Assembly: GCA_009602735.1 (NCBI GenBank)
Contig: WELA01002751.1
Location: 1 to 57,684, forward strand
Length of the DNA: 57,684 nucleotides
Reading direction: 5' to 3'
From: Mesotaenium endlicherianum
Taxonomy: Eukaryota; Streptophyta; Zygnematophyceae; Zygnematales; Mesotaeniaceae
Under the pieces are notes generated by a model. It was not told the DNA's origin. It saw only the letters and a program-made list of their open reading frames with translations, and searched no databases. A program made the position numbers and the translations under genes. Below, piece by piece: positions 11,068 to 22,800 of this stretch (the first letter of the stretch is position 1; each line of letters opens with the position of its first letter).

Positions 11068-14000
11068 ATGAAAAGGAGGACGCCAGTAAGTCGTTCTGGG
11101 GTGTCTACTGGCGTGAAGACAAGAACTTACAAGGAGGTTATCCCCAGGAGCCTGCCGAGAAGCAAAGGACGAGACGTTGACAAGCCTATCGTCGTGGAAG
11201 GAGTGGTCGACGGCAACAAGGCGAAGTGCATGGTCGACAGTGGCTCAAGTGCGAATTTCGTGCACAAGAAGCTGGTGAAGTAGTGGCGAATCCCTGTGCA
11301 GAAGCATTATGAGCCTAAGGAGGCAATTTTGGCGAATGGGCAGAGACTCAAGTGTGGTGCACCTACGGAAGCTATTCACGTGAAAGTAGCGGGGCACCAG
11401 AGTACTGAAGTTATGGAGCAGGCAGAGTTGGGTCACCAAGGGGTGATATTGGGCCGACCATGGCTGAGAAAAGCCAACCCTCAAGTGCACTGGAGCACAG
11501 GACAAGTGAAAGTCCAAGGGCGTGATGGCCGAATGGAGACAGCAAAACAGGTGGAGGTAGATACGACCACAAGTAACTGTCTTCTGTCGAGCCTGCGAGT
11601 TAAGAAGCTATGCAGGGCGAATCAGGTGAAGGAGATGTACCTTGTTTCGGTGGCCCTGGCCAGGTCATCAGATGGAGCAAGCGTGAATCCTAACAGCCTG
11701 GGCGAATGTACATCGCCGGAGGAGCAAGTAGTGGTGTCTGATCCCCTTGCTCAGAAGGAGCAGAGCCCAACTGCTCAAGAGAAGAAGCCTGCTGAGATGC
11801 CTGCCCAAATTAAGGCGCTGTTGGAGGAGTTCAAGTGCGTATTTCCTGAGGAGCTACCTGCAGGATTACCTCCACAGAGAGCTATGGAGCACAAGATCGA
11901 GTTGGAACCAGGGAGCAAGCCACCAGTGAGACCCGCCTATCGCCAATCGTTTGCGGAGTTGGATGAGTTGAAGAAGCAGCTGACAGAGTTGTTGGAGAAG
12001 GGATTCATCCGACCCAGCGAGTCTCCATTTGCAGCGCCAATCTTATTTGTGAAGAAGAAGGATGGGACTATGAGGATGTGTGTCGACTACCGGGCACTCA
12101 ACAAGGTCACCATCAAGAACAGGTACCCACTTCCACGAGTGGACGAGTTGATTGACAGGCTTGTCGGGGCGAAGTATTTCTCGAAGATCGATTTGAGGAG
12201 TGGCTATCACCAGGTACGGATTGCGGAAGGAGACGTTCAGAAGACTGCTTTCAGAACTTGCTATGGTTTATTTGAGTTCACAGTCATGCCTTTTGGATTG
12301 ACCAATGCACCTGCTACATTTATGGAACTCATGAATAGTATCTTCAGACCCTATTTGGACCAGTTTGTGGTGGTATTTTTGGACAACATCCTGATCTATT
12401 CGAAGACCTTGGAAGAGCATGTGGAGCATTTGAGGAAGGTGTTGGGGGTCTTGAGAGATCAGAAGTTATATGGGAAGATGAGCAAGTGCAACTTTTGTCT
12501 CAAGGAAGTCGAGTTTCTTGGACATATAGTGGGAGCTGAAGGAGTCAAGGTGGAACAGAAGAAGGTGCAAGCAGTCAGAGATTGGCCGGTACCTGCTGAT
12601 ATTCATCAACTCAGGAGTTTCCTCGGCATGGAGAATTATTATCGACGCTTCATTGAAGGATTTGCCAAGGTGTGTGCACCGCTGACGGACATGTTGAAGA
12701 AGCAGGAGAAGTGGCTATGGGGTGGCAAGGAGCAGCAAGCCTTCGAGAAGATTAAGGAGCTGTTGACACAGGCACCTGTGTTGGCAATTGCAAGTCCAGA
12801 GCTTCCTTTCACCATCATCACGGATGCATCAAATTTCGCAGTGGAAGCCATTCTTCTCCAGGACCAAGGTCAAGGATTGCAGCCTGTAACATACGAGTGC
12901 AGGAAGTTGAGTCCTGCTGAGCAGAATTATGCAGCATACGAGCGGGAGATGTTGGCTATTATCCAGGCTTTGAGGATTTGGCGATGTTATGTGGACGGAC
13001 AAAAGGTGTTCATCAAGACCAACCACAAGAGCTTCGAGAAGTTTATGACGCAGCCAACGTTGACACCAAGAGAGGCAAGGTGGATGGAGTTTCTGCAACA
13101 GTTCGACCACAAGATTGAGTACTTACCTGGGAAGATCAACCCTGCAGACGCTCTATCCAGGAGGTGTGACCTTGCAGTTGTCTCAGTCATCAAGGAGAGT
13201 ATGGACTTCAAGGAGAAGCTTCAAAAAGGTTATGAGGAGGACCCAGAGTTTGCTGATGGTGGAGTAGCTGAGTTCAACGTGAGTATGCTGAAGAAGGACG
13301 GCATATGGTATTATGGTAATTCCAACACAGTGGTGGTACCCGACATCATCGAGCTACGAGACTTACTACTTGCGAAGCATCATGATTGCTTATATGCTGG
13401 ACACTTTGGAAGCGAGAAGACGGCAAGCGTGCTGAAGCGGGAGTACTAATGGAGAAATATGGACAAGGACATCGAGGAGTGGATCAGGAGTTGTAATGCG
13501 TGCCAGAGAAACAAGACACCAAATCAAAAGAATGGAGGTACATTGCAGCCCCTGCCTATTCCAGAGTATCCTTGGGAGCAGATTGCTATGGACTTCATCA
13601 CATCGTTACCAGTCAGTGGTCAAAGGCACGATGCAGTATGGGTTGTGAATGATAGACTCAGCAAGATGGCTCACTTCATTCCCATGAAGGAGACTTGTAC
13701 GGCAGCAGATGTGGCACGGCTATTCTTTGATCATATTTTCAGGCTACACGGGTTGCCGAAGGTGATTGTTTCAGATTGGGATCCAAGGTTTACTAGCAGC
13801 TTCTGGCGGTCATTGTTTACTTTGATGGGGACCAAGTTGAGTATGAGCACTTCCTATCACCCTCAAACAGATGGGCAGAGTGAGAGGCTCAACAGATCTC
13901 TGCAAGAGGTGCTCAGGAGTTTCACTATGGAGGACCCTTCAGAGTGGGACAAGAAGCTGCCAGGGTTGGAGTTTGCCTACAACAACAGCATGCAGGGGTC

Positions 14001-14688
14001 CACCAAGCAGTCACCATTCGCTATGGTTTATGGGCAAGAAGTATATCATCCAGGGAACATCTTGTTGGAGAAGGCCAAGGAGACTCAGGCTCCTACTACA
14101 CAAGCTTTTATGGAGCAGATGGCCAAGACTTGGGATATGGCGAAGACGCGTATTCGGAAGGCACAGGAAGAGCAGGTCAAGCATGCTAACAAGCACAGGA
14201 GGGAAGTGACATTCCATGTGGGCGACAAAGTACTGTTGTCCACAGAGAACCTACCTTTCAAAGGCAAGAGGAAACTGCGGGCACGGTTTACAGGTCCCTT
14301 TGTAGTGCTCAAGCAGGTTAACCCAGTGACCTACAAGTTGGAGCTTCCTTCAGGCTAGCGTATCCATGATGTGTTCCATGTCAGTTGTCTGCGGCGATAC
14401 GTTGACCCGAATGAAGGACATCCAGGACGACTACCTACACCGTCACCACCGGTCGAGATCGATGATGTATTGGAGTATGAAGTGGAGGCGATTGTCGGCG
14501 ATCGACGAGTCAAGCGAGGTCAACGACTTCTTCAAGATTATCTGGTCAAGTGGAAGGGCTACCATGCGGACGACAACACTAGGGAGCCAGAAGCCAACTT
14601 GACTCATTGTAAGAGTAAGTTGAGACGTTATCTGCAAGATGCGTCGAGGACGTCGCATCTTGAGGAGGGGGATGATGTAAGGTCATAG
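11068..14688 (+). pseudogene. Family B copy 1 pol (PR-RT-RH-IN-chromodomain), several stops
   Basis: One continuous homologous frame broken by TAG 11281-11283, TAA 13447-13449 and TAG 14356-14358. Protease motif CMVDSGSSANFV. RT has [17 protein letters not shown], but the active site reads [10 protein letters not shown], with the second catalytic Asp codon changed to Asn at 12385-12387. RNase H is at about 12810-13050. Integrase follows, with HHCC finger, SDWDPRF (copy 2 has SDRDPRF) and [17 protein letters not shown] motif ([13 protein letters not shown]) and chromodomain ([16 protein letters not shown] to [12 protein letters not shown]) close it. Even if the stops were suppressed, RT should be inactive because the YXDD-type motif is lost. 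Confidence 0.9.
11080..11114 (+). promoter_or_regulatory. Frameshift hairpin of family B, slippery site decayed
   Basis: The 9-bp hairpin ACGCCAGTA (11080-11088) and TACTGGCGT (11106-11114) is kept exactly as in the other copy. Upstream, CATGAAAAGG stands where the other copy has CAGGGAAAAGAAGG, so the G GGA AAA heptamer is gone and one base is lost. Confidence 0.6.
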
Positions 14689-15411
14689 GTTTATAAAGTG
14701 CATTTTTGAGTTTCATAAAATGATTGTACATTCATGTAGAGTGCATTTGTGTGGTCATTTTGATATAAAGTTCATCGAATTTGGTCAAGTATTGAGAGAG
14801 TTACGGATTTCCGAAGTTTAATTAGTTTTGAGGTCGGTTGACGATTGTCCTAAATTCGCGGTGAGCGCGACCGTCGGACTGACCGACAGCGTCGAGCGAT
14901 CTGGCCCGTTAGTGTGAACTCGAACCTTCACGTAAGTTCGGCTGACGCGGAGTGCCGACTAGGTCGATTTACCTAGAAGTTTCGGTTTAGCCTAGCGCGT
15001 CTAAGATAGAATATTCTAGTAATGTCGATGCATGTATGTGGACGTCAATCCGGCCCGACACGTCAGATTAGACTGATCTCGCTTTCTTACGAATATTTTG
15101 GAAGGGACAATTTGACAAACACTTAGGAAAATTCGTAACTTCCTCCTAGGGAGGAGCACTTAGGCAGAAAATTATAAATAAGCATAACTTCTTTGTTTCT
15201 TATCAGTTTTCACTTCTGTAAATTTCTACGGGTTTGTAATGACAAGGCCTTTTANCCTACGTCATTTGTGAGCAGTTTCTTGCTATTAAAAATGTCAAGT
15301 AATTTTCCTAAGCTTTGTTAGTGATATGCCGCTGCACTCTCTAGTATGATTGCAACTAGTTCCTTGCCTCGTGAGTTACTACGCTTCCACTAGGGCACTC
15401 TGCCCCTTTCA
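14676..15411 (+). repeat. 3' LTR of family B copy 1
   Basis: 736 bp, directly after the polypurine tract. It differs from the 5' LTR by scattered substitutions and an indel of several bases near its start. Identity is high by eye, in the mid to upper nineties percent, not computed. An ambiguous base (N) is at 15255. Confidence 0.9.
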
Positions 15412-16129
15412 TTGAGACTTGTCCGGACCCAAACGTCAAAAGACGCCCCAAAAATCAATCTCCGATGTCTCTCCTCAGTGCGTAGATGGATCTTTCATAC
15501 GCTAAGCCAGGCAAAGGTGGAGAATATGGACCCCTCCACGGCAGGCAAAGATTTTTCTTTTATGCTGAATGGCAAAGAAAGTGTTTGGGAACAAACCTCC
15601 ATCTCCAAAGTGTATAGATTTAATATGCCTCCTGCAATGTGCACCATGCAATTTTTGGACAAGTATGACAATTGTAACAGAGACTGAACATGGTCACGGA
15701 CATTGTCTTCTGATTGGTCGTTGTTTAGTTCGAGTGTGCCGATGTCATTATCATAGACTTCTTAATCACAAAAGTAAAAAAAAACTAAATGCAAAAATAA
15801 GTCAACTGAAGATCTGTTGCCAAAGTTACCGGGTGGCCTGGGTGGCCTGGCAGGCCCGCTCCCCGTTGCCCGATTACTTTGTCAAGAAGGCAACGGGCAA
15901 AAGTTGCCGGGTGAAAAGGATGACCTCATAGGTCCGCTTTTCGTTGCCCAATAACGTCGTCAACTCGCATCGCACAAAAGTCGCCGGCTGGTAGGGGGGC
16001 TCTAACAAGCTCGTCCCCCCTAGCTCGGTCCTTTTTGAGCGAGAGGGGGACCTGGCTATCCTCGGCCCCCCCGCTTGCCTCCTATTGGTCAAAAGCTTTT
16101 CAACCGCGACATCTGCAGCCCACCCTGAC
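15412..16129. other. Intergenic with 77-bp tandem repeat
   Basis: No gene is recognised. Positions 15823-15900 and 15901-15977 are two diverged tandem units of about 77 bp, with a third beginning at 15978. Each starts AAGTYRCCGG and contains CGTTGCCC. 16125-16129 (CTGAC) is the left target duplication of the solo LTR. Confidence 0.5.
15823..15977. repeat. Two-copy imperfect tandem repeat, period about 77 bp
   Basis: The units align through AAGTTACCGGGTGG / AAGTTGCCGGGTGA, GCCCGCTCCCCGTTGCCC / TCCGCTTTTCGTTGCCC and CAACGGGCAA / CATCGCACAA. They are GC-rich compared with the flanks. Confidence 0.6.
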
Positions 16130-16820
16130 TATAATGAATCAGTATATTGGATAGATATAATATTCATTTGAATATAATAATTAATTACGTTCAGCCTGCT
16201 GGACATTTGATACTTAGTTAAATGACTCAGCCGAGAGCAGCAGGCTGAAGTCAATTAGGTCATCCTGTTGACTTGGGTCAGCTTGCTGACACATTCTTGA
16301 ACAGTCAGCTGGTAGCCGTACTCGGCAGCAGCAAACTGCCTAGCTATGCATCTAAGTGTGGTGTGCTAGATGAGTGGCCAGATGACACCCTTAAGGTGGA
16401 TGGCGATTCGGGATGATGGGAGATGGCTGTGGACTTGGTTCGCCGAGGTCCTACCAACGTGGTAAACTCCCAAGTAGGCGGTGCCATCGCATTTGCCGTT
16501 GAACTGTAAACTCATTCCATGTACATATGCTAGACATTGCTCTCGAGTTCGGCATTTGAAAACGAGGCCAACTCTCTTGTACTGCTTACTGAGAGATATC
16601 AGAATCCAAGGCGAGAAACCATTGATACGCAATGCTTCTAGCCTTGCTTATGTATGAGTTTACAGATTGCATTATTGATGCTAGTTTACTTGCATTTGAC
16701 TTGCGAGTATTGTTCACTGCTAGTGTGCTGTCTCTTGCTGTTTAATCAGTTAACAAAAACTACCATAAAGATTACTCGCTGATAATTGTTAATCGCATAT
16801 TGGTAAGTCGATTCATTTCA
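16130..16820 (+). mobile_element. Solo LTR of family A with perfect 5-bp TSD
   Basis: 691 bp from TATAATGAATC to ATTCATTTCA, flanked on both sides by CTGAC (16125-16129 and 16821-16825). It aligns with the inverted 5' LTR of the family A element along its length. No internal sequence is attached, so this is the product of LTR-LTR recombination. It fixes the family LTR ends independently of the full element. Confidence 0.92.
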
Positions 16821-19800
16821 CTGACAGTGGCCATGAGACAAATTGAATTCAACCAGGGTCCGTAGCAAGCCCCAGGACCTGCATAAAATTCGATGTTATT
16901 TGCTTTTTTGGACGTTTTCAAACTCATGCGAAGTTGTAAATTTTGTCAAAAGAAATCCCGGTCATTGTAAGCGGATGTCGCGTATACTCTTAAAATTTCC
17001 TATTTTCCTTTAAACATTGTCGTGGGATGCTATTCCGTTATTAAAAAAATTCCTATCAAATGTTGTCGGATGTTCTCGAAACCCTGACCATCGCCCTGAG
17101 CAGGCAGGCCAGAGGATGTTACCGAAATTTTCTGAAATCCGCGACTTTTGTCGAATCTTGGGGCCTGGTCCGTAGACCAATTGAATTTCCTTTCGAGCCT
17201 GAATAGGCCCGTTCTGAAGGATCTTGGTCATTCTAAGGTCTCGGATGGATTTTGTTATCGATGGAAACCAAAATTATACGACGATCCTCGTCGATCCACA
17301 GCAAAAAGATACTCGTGCATCAGTCCCTCTGTTTTCTGGCCGTCGTCTTCCACTGTCGATCCATAGTCAATATTTTGCAGTGGTTGGCATCATTGTTCTG
17401 AGGTTGTGACAAAATATCATGATTCACTCTGACATCAAGCATTCTTTCTCAATTTAATGGTAATTTTTGCGTTGTTGAACTTATTTGCGACACTGCTTGA
17501 GCCTCTCAACGACATCCGTCATGAGTGGCTTGTCGTTGCTAAGGTGGCGGGTAAAAATGTCGTCATTGGAAGAGTTGAACGTTGACTCTTGTCGTCAAAC
17601 TACGTACGTTCCGACAGTCAGGAGGAGGCCCATACGCCGTACAATGAGAGAGCTTGTGCACACAATTTGAGTCGGCTATGAAGATGATCTAAGCTCATGT
17701 GAGGTACAACTGCGAAGATGCATGGTATGACGACAATAGCCGAAGTTGTTGAAGGCTTGCATGGCCGTAGTATTGACCTTCACGTAACAGAATGAAGATA
17801 GGATCCTCAGCATCCTATTTCTTTACTTGCTGCCCCTTTTTCAGACTGCATGTACCCAATGAGCTGCATGTATCTCATCTTTGAGTTAGTTGTTGGACAA
17901 ACAAGGCAACTATACACAAACAACTCCGACACAGCAATAGCATCATTTTGGTTATTTCAAAAAGTCACCTCCTCGTACTATTGTACATCCACTCGCGCAA
18001 TTGCTAGTCGAGCGTTTTTAGAAGATTGAATGGAGTTGTCTTAACATTGTCTGGTAGATATGAATGTTAGTAAATATTAGCTAGACTTAGAGAGGATTAA
18101 AGAAGAAGAGATTACGCGCATTGTACCAGATTACTACTCGTCCATTTTGTGCATATTACTACTCCTACTATTCTTTCTATAGTCACCTTCTTTTCTTTTA
18201 AGATTAGACAATTTGAACACACATTATCGAACCAAAATCACACAGCTTTTGAAATTGAATATCCATACTTAAATTTTGACTAAGCGTCACAAAGTAAGGC
18301 ATGTATGGCGGTCCTCACTACAAGGAGCATAAAACAACACCTACTAATGCATGACATCTACAACATATTCACTAGGTGACACGTCAATCCGAGGGCTAGA
18401 TTGTAACATGTCTTTGTGCTCTTGCATAAGAAGAGTATGGCAGAGACGTCCAAGTTGGGACCAACTTAAGAACATACCATTCCATAGGCCTCCACAGAAC
18501 ATTACTCAATCCACCTCTATTTGTTGGAGGTGTTTTGTATACAAATGCCCTACCCACGTAGACGAGAATATATTTACGACAAAGGTAAGCCCCTACTCAC
18601 AAGCCTTGCTCTTCAACCCTAAACTACGTCGCACACATGGACCAGTTGGGTCCTAATCTACCATACTTCAAGAAGTGTCCATCATCAACGTACGTCCAGG
18701 GTATATGTCACAATGGAAAGCCTCGTTGGCACCTAGGTCCTGTTGCCACCAACTTATGGCCAGCTTTGAGATCGACACACTCTTTCGCCACATTCTGAAT
18801 AGCCACTACAGAAGACTACAAGAAAATCTGAAGCATAGATTCACACAAGATACATTCATGTTGCAGGTTAGAAGGCCTGCATTTGAGCTCTTACCTCTCA
18901 TATTATCCACACAGTACCATCCTCTACCAATCTAAGTTTGACATTCAAAAGGATTCCGAATAACGCACCCATTACATCCGTGACGAATGGGACCACACCT
19001 TCTTCCACATATAGGCTCTTGCACAACAAACCTCTGCCACCCAACACACTTCTCACAAGACACATACATGGAATACTTCGACTTCTCATGGAAACTCTAC
19101 TCATCGATATTTGTACTTTGTACCTGTCTGTCTAGACACCTTTCTTTAGCCTCTGTGCGCCACGACGAACAAAGACACGAGGCATATATCATCTCTACCA
19201 TCTCTACAACTCATGCCTGGCCAGCAAACTACAAAAGGCCTTCCTCCACCAAACCTCCGCTTCCTGTACAGAAAAACTGCTACAGCCCATCTCCCTCCTC
19301 TTGTCCCTCTTTCACTTCCAAGTCTTCATCCTTGTGACTATACCCCTCACCCCAATACTAATGCACACCTCCCCTCACAGTGGCGCCTGAATACTTCTAT
19401 GTACAACTTTTGAAAGGGATGATATGAACTGGCCCTGGTGTATGTACATTGAAGGTGGCCAAGAGTTTCCCAAACAATTCTCTTCCTATTTCACAGAGGT
19501 GCAACGTTTCTTTTGCCCCCAGATTCTACCTGCGTCGCACAAAACTCTTCCACTCACTCTCATTCCTGAAAAGCCATCAACAAGCTCAAGCCTCCTCCCA
19601 CTCGTCACCTTATGCATGTGCTTCACTTTCTAAGCATCCTCTATGTAAAAGCAGCCTTGCAGTGGACAATCCCTTGCGTATCGGCCGGCGCCTTCCTGTC
19701 TGATGGTATAAGAAAATATCCTTATCCCTTTCACCCAGTCAAGGAGCAGTCTATATTGCCGTGCATGCAGTCTTCCTACTCCACTGTTACACCCGCCCTC

Positions 19801-19834
19801 GACCCCTGCACCTGTTGCTTGGTCTGCCGCAAGA
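16821..19834. other. 3 kb without a recognised gene
   Basis: AT-rich to about 18300, then C-rich on the plus strand (18350-19800) with several short overlapping frames that have no domain I recognise. No tRNA, LTR pair or inverted terminal repeat was seen. The 3' untranslated region of the minus-strand LRR gene should lie just below 19835. Confidence 0.5.
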
Positions 19835-22800
19835 TTAGGCAAGGCCCGTGACGTTCAGGTCCGGGTTCCAGGAGCAGTGCGAAGACGTTTGCAGGCGAAC
19901 CAGGGCAGCCCGGGACACCTTGCAGCTGCGCACAGCCAAGCAAGCCAGCTGGCTGAGGCCACGAATGTGGCGCAGGCCGTCGTCGCTGACCTTGGAACCC
20001 GACACATTCAGAGCCTCCAGCTTCGCCAGCCCTGCGAGCCCCCCCCNNNNNNNNNNNNNNNNNNNNNNNNNNNNNNNNNNNNNNNNNNNNNNNNNNNNNN
20101 NNNNNNNNNNNNNNNNNNNNNNNNNNNNNNNNNNNNNNNNNNNNNNNNNNNNNNNNNNNNNNNNNNNNNNNNNNNNNNNNNNNNNNNNNNNNNNNNNNNN
20201 NNNNNNNNNNNNNNNNNNNNNNNNNNNNNNNNNNNNNNNNNNNNNNNNNNNNNNNNNNNNNNNNNNNNNNNNNNNNNNNNNNNNNNNNNNNNNNNNNNNN
20301 NNNNNNNNNNNNNNNNNNNNNNNNNNNNNNNNNNNNNNNNNNNNNNNNNNNNNNNNNNNNNNNNNNNNNNNNNNNNNNNNNNNNNNNNNNNNNNNNNNNN
20401 NNNNNNNNNNNNNNNNNNNNNNNNNNNNNNNNNNNNNNNNNNNNNNNNNNNNNNNNNNNNNNNNNNNNNNNNNNNNNNNNNNNNNNNNNNNNNNNNNNNN
20501 NNNNNNNNNNNNNNNNNNNNNNNNNNNNNNNNNNNNNNNNNNNNNNNNNNNNNNNNNNNNNNNNNNNNNNNNCCCCCCCCCCCCCCCCAAAAAAAATCAC
20601 GACTGAATTCACCACACACCCTACAGACTTCCAAACCCAACCTGAAGAAGGACAAGTGCAACAACAGCACACCAGCCAGCATGCTCCCCTCATATTGCCA
20701 GGTAACTATCAGGTGAGCATATGCTAGGAGCATGCATGTGTGCAGCAAGCTGTGCGCTGTCTCCCATACAGTGAGTGGGTACGCTGACTTACGGCGGAGG
20801 TGAGTGGTTCCAACATCCGTGATTTTGGCGCCAAAGAGGTCCAGGCTGGTCAGCCCCGCCAGCGCTGCCACATTGCAAACTCACACATGATGGAACACTG
20901 TGCATGTCAGTTGCTGCCAGCGGAAACAGGACCGCTTTGTCCCTCCCTCTCATTTGGGAATTACCATCCTCACGTGCATCAGAAGGGAAAGGGCATGCAG
21001 CATCGTACAGGTGAGATGCGCAATGCCGACATCCGTGATGAGGCGCGAGTCCAGGTTGAGAGACGTGAGTGTTGTCATGGTGCCCACCAGGCGCAGGCCC
21101 GAATCAGTGACTCCCGAGTAGCTCAGGTTGAGAGCCTGCAGCCTCGACAGCCCTGCATGTGACACATCCCAGCAAGCCCTGGTTTTTTTGTGACTCTCAT
21201 AGCCCTCTTTTGCAAGGGCCCCCAGAGGTGCGCCGCATACAACACACAACGGGACACACCGGTCCGTGTATGCCTGCAGTACCAATTTCTGCACATTAAA
21301 GTCTACGCTTGAAATCCTGAGAGTGCAGAAAATAAAAGAAAGAAAAAAGAAGAGGGGGGCAGGGTAGGGCGGGGGGATGCCCTTAGCCTTTGTAGAACAC
21401 CATATTTTCCCTTTGGGAGAACCGGGGGCAAATGTACATTTTGTCCCGGTCCTATGATCTTGATTTCCCGGGCGCCAAAGGCTAAGGAGCCCGGAGAACA
21501 AAATTGCAATTTTTTCNGCGGAGACTTGTCATGTTCCCAACATGTAGCATCGCGCGGTTGGTGATTGCACATGAGTCCAGATTGAGCTCCTCCAGGTTGC
21601 TCAGCCCTGCAAGGGCCACCCATCGATTCTGCCCCTAAGGATAAGCATCAAACCGCCAACGTGCAAGGGAGCACATCCCACAGCAGTGCCCCTCCTGCCA
21701 GCCTGCATGGTAATGAGTTGGAGGAACTGCTTCACACACACAAATACACACCTTGCACATGGGCAGTGCCAGCATCGCTCACGGCCGTGTATGCCACGTT
21801 CAGCACCCTCAGATTCTTCAGCCCTGCCATCATTCATGCAATAGTGTCACCCTAATACGGACATCCCATCTCCAATGTCCATGTGGGCAACTAGCCAACC
21901 AACTTAGACAGGCGCAATTCACATCAACCACTGCATTCAACCAGCTGTGATGAGCATATCGTCCCAAGAAATGTGACCAAGATGAGCAGGGAACTGACCC
22001 CGAAGGTGGGCCAGGGCGTCGTCCCCAACCTTGTGGCACCATTCCAGGTTCAGAACCTCCAGCTCCGGCAGCTCTGCCACCCACCACCCTCAGCCCCACC
22101 TTCAGTTCCCAAGCCATATAGGCACACATCTCTGGACGGAGGGAGGGAGCGAGGGAGGCTGGTACACGGAGTAGTGTCCAGTCTGACCTGCAACAGTCCT
22201 AAGGCTGGCATCCTCGAGCTCGCGGCAGCCAGCCATGGCGAGCTTCTTCAGCTTGCGCAGCCCTGCAGGCCAGACAGCGAAGAAAGAATCAACACCACAG
22301 CCAGCTGTGCTATAACGTCGGCTGCAATCACTACACCCGCCTGGTCTCACAGGTCTACAGCAACAGCAGGCGGCCTTGGACTGATCTGACAGACATAACA
22401 TTTAAAAAGTTGTTGCAGTGGGAGAACACCTCCCATTTCACAATTCTACCTCGAGCAAGAAATGAGGACGAAGGCATTGGATGTTTGACCTCGCATACCT
22501 GCCAGGCAGGAAAGACCTTCCGCAGTAACCTTGGACCTCGAGATGTGCAGCTCGGTAAGGCTGCTCAAATTCCCGATAGCTGTCATGTCGTCGTTGGTCA
22601 ATGTGTTGCACCACCCCACGTTTAGCTTCTCTAACCTTCTTAGGCCTGCATCACCCACGCTCATTCATCGCATGAGCGAGGGCGGGCGAGGTCGAGGGAG
22701 GGAAGAAGGGAGGGAAGAAGGGAGGGAGAGCGGAAGTGAGAGTGAGGCGCATACCTCGAATGTGGACAAGTCCTCCGCGAATGCCGGTGCACATTTCCAT

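Larger units (their letters stand above)
9278..15411 (+). mobile_element. Ty3/gypsy chromovirus, family B copy 1, full length but inactive
   Basis: A 6134-bp element. Its 5' LTR is 9278-10021, PBS 10024-10035, gag 10059 to about 11100, pol about 11068-14688, polypurine tract GAGGAGGGGGA at 14662-14672, and 3' LTR 14676-15411. It is flanked by CTGAG (9273-9277) and TTGAG (15412-15416), a 5-bp target duplication with one change. It contains at least four in-frame stops and a lost RT catalytic aspartate, so it cannot be autonomous. Many changes are C to T or G to A in CpG or CHG context. A second copy on the opposite strand (37457-44078) allows base-by-base comparison. Confidence 0.93.

Noticed and set aside
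19776..20871. Long frames spanning the N block
   Set aside because: They are open only because N codons have no stops. Only the flanking LRR exons are real.
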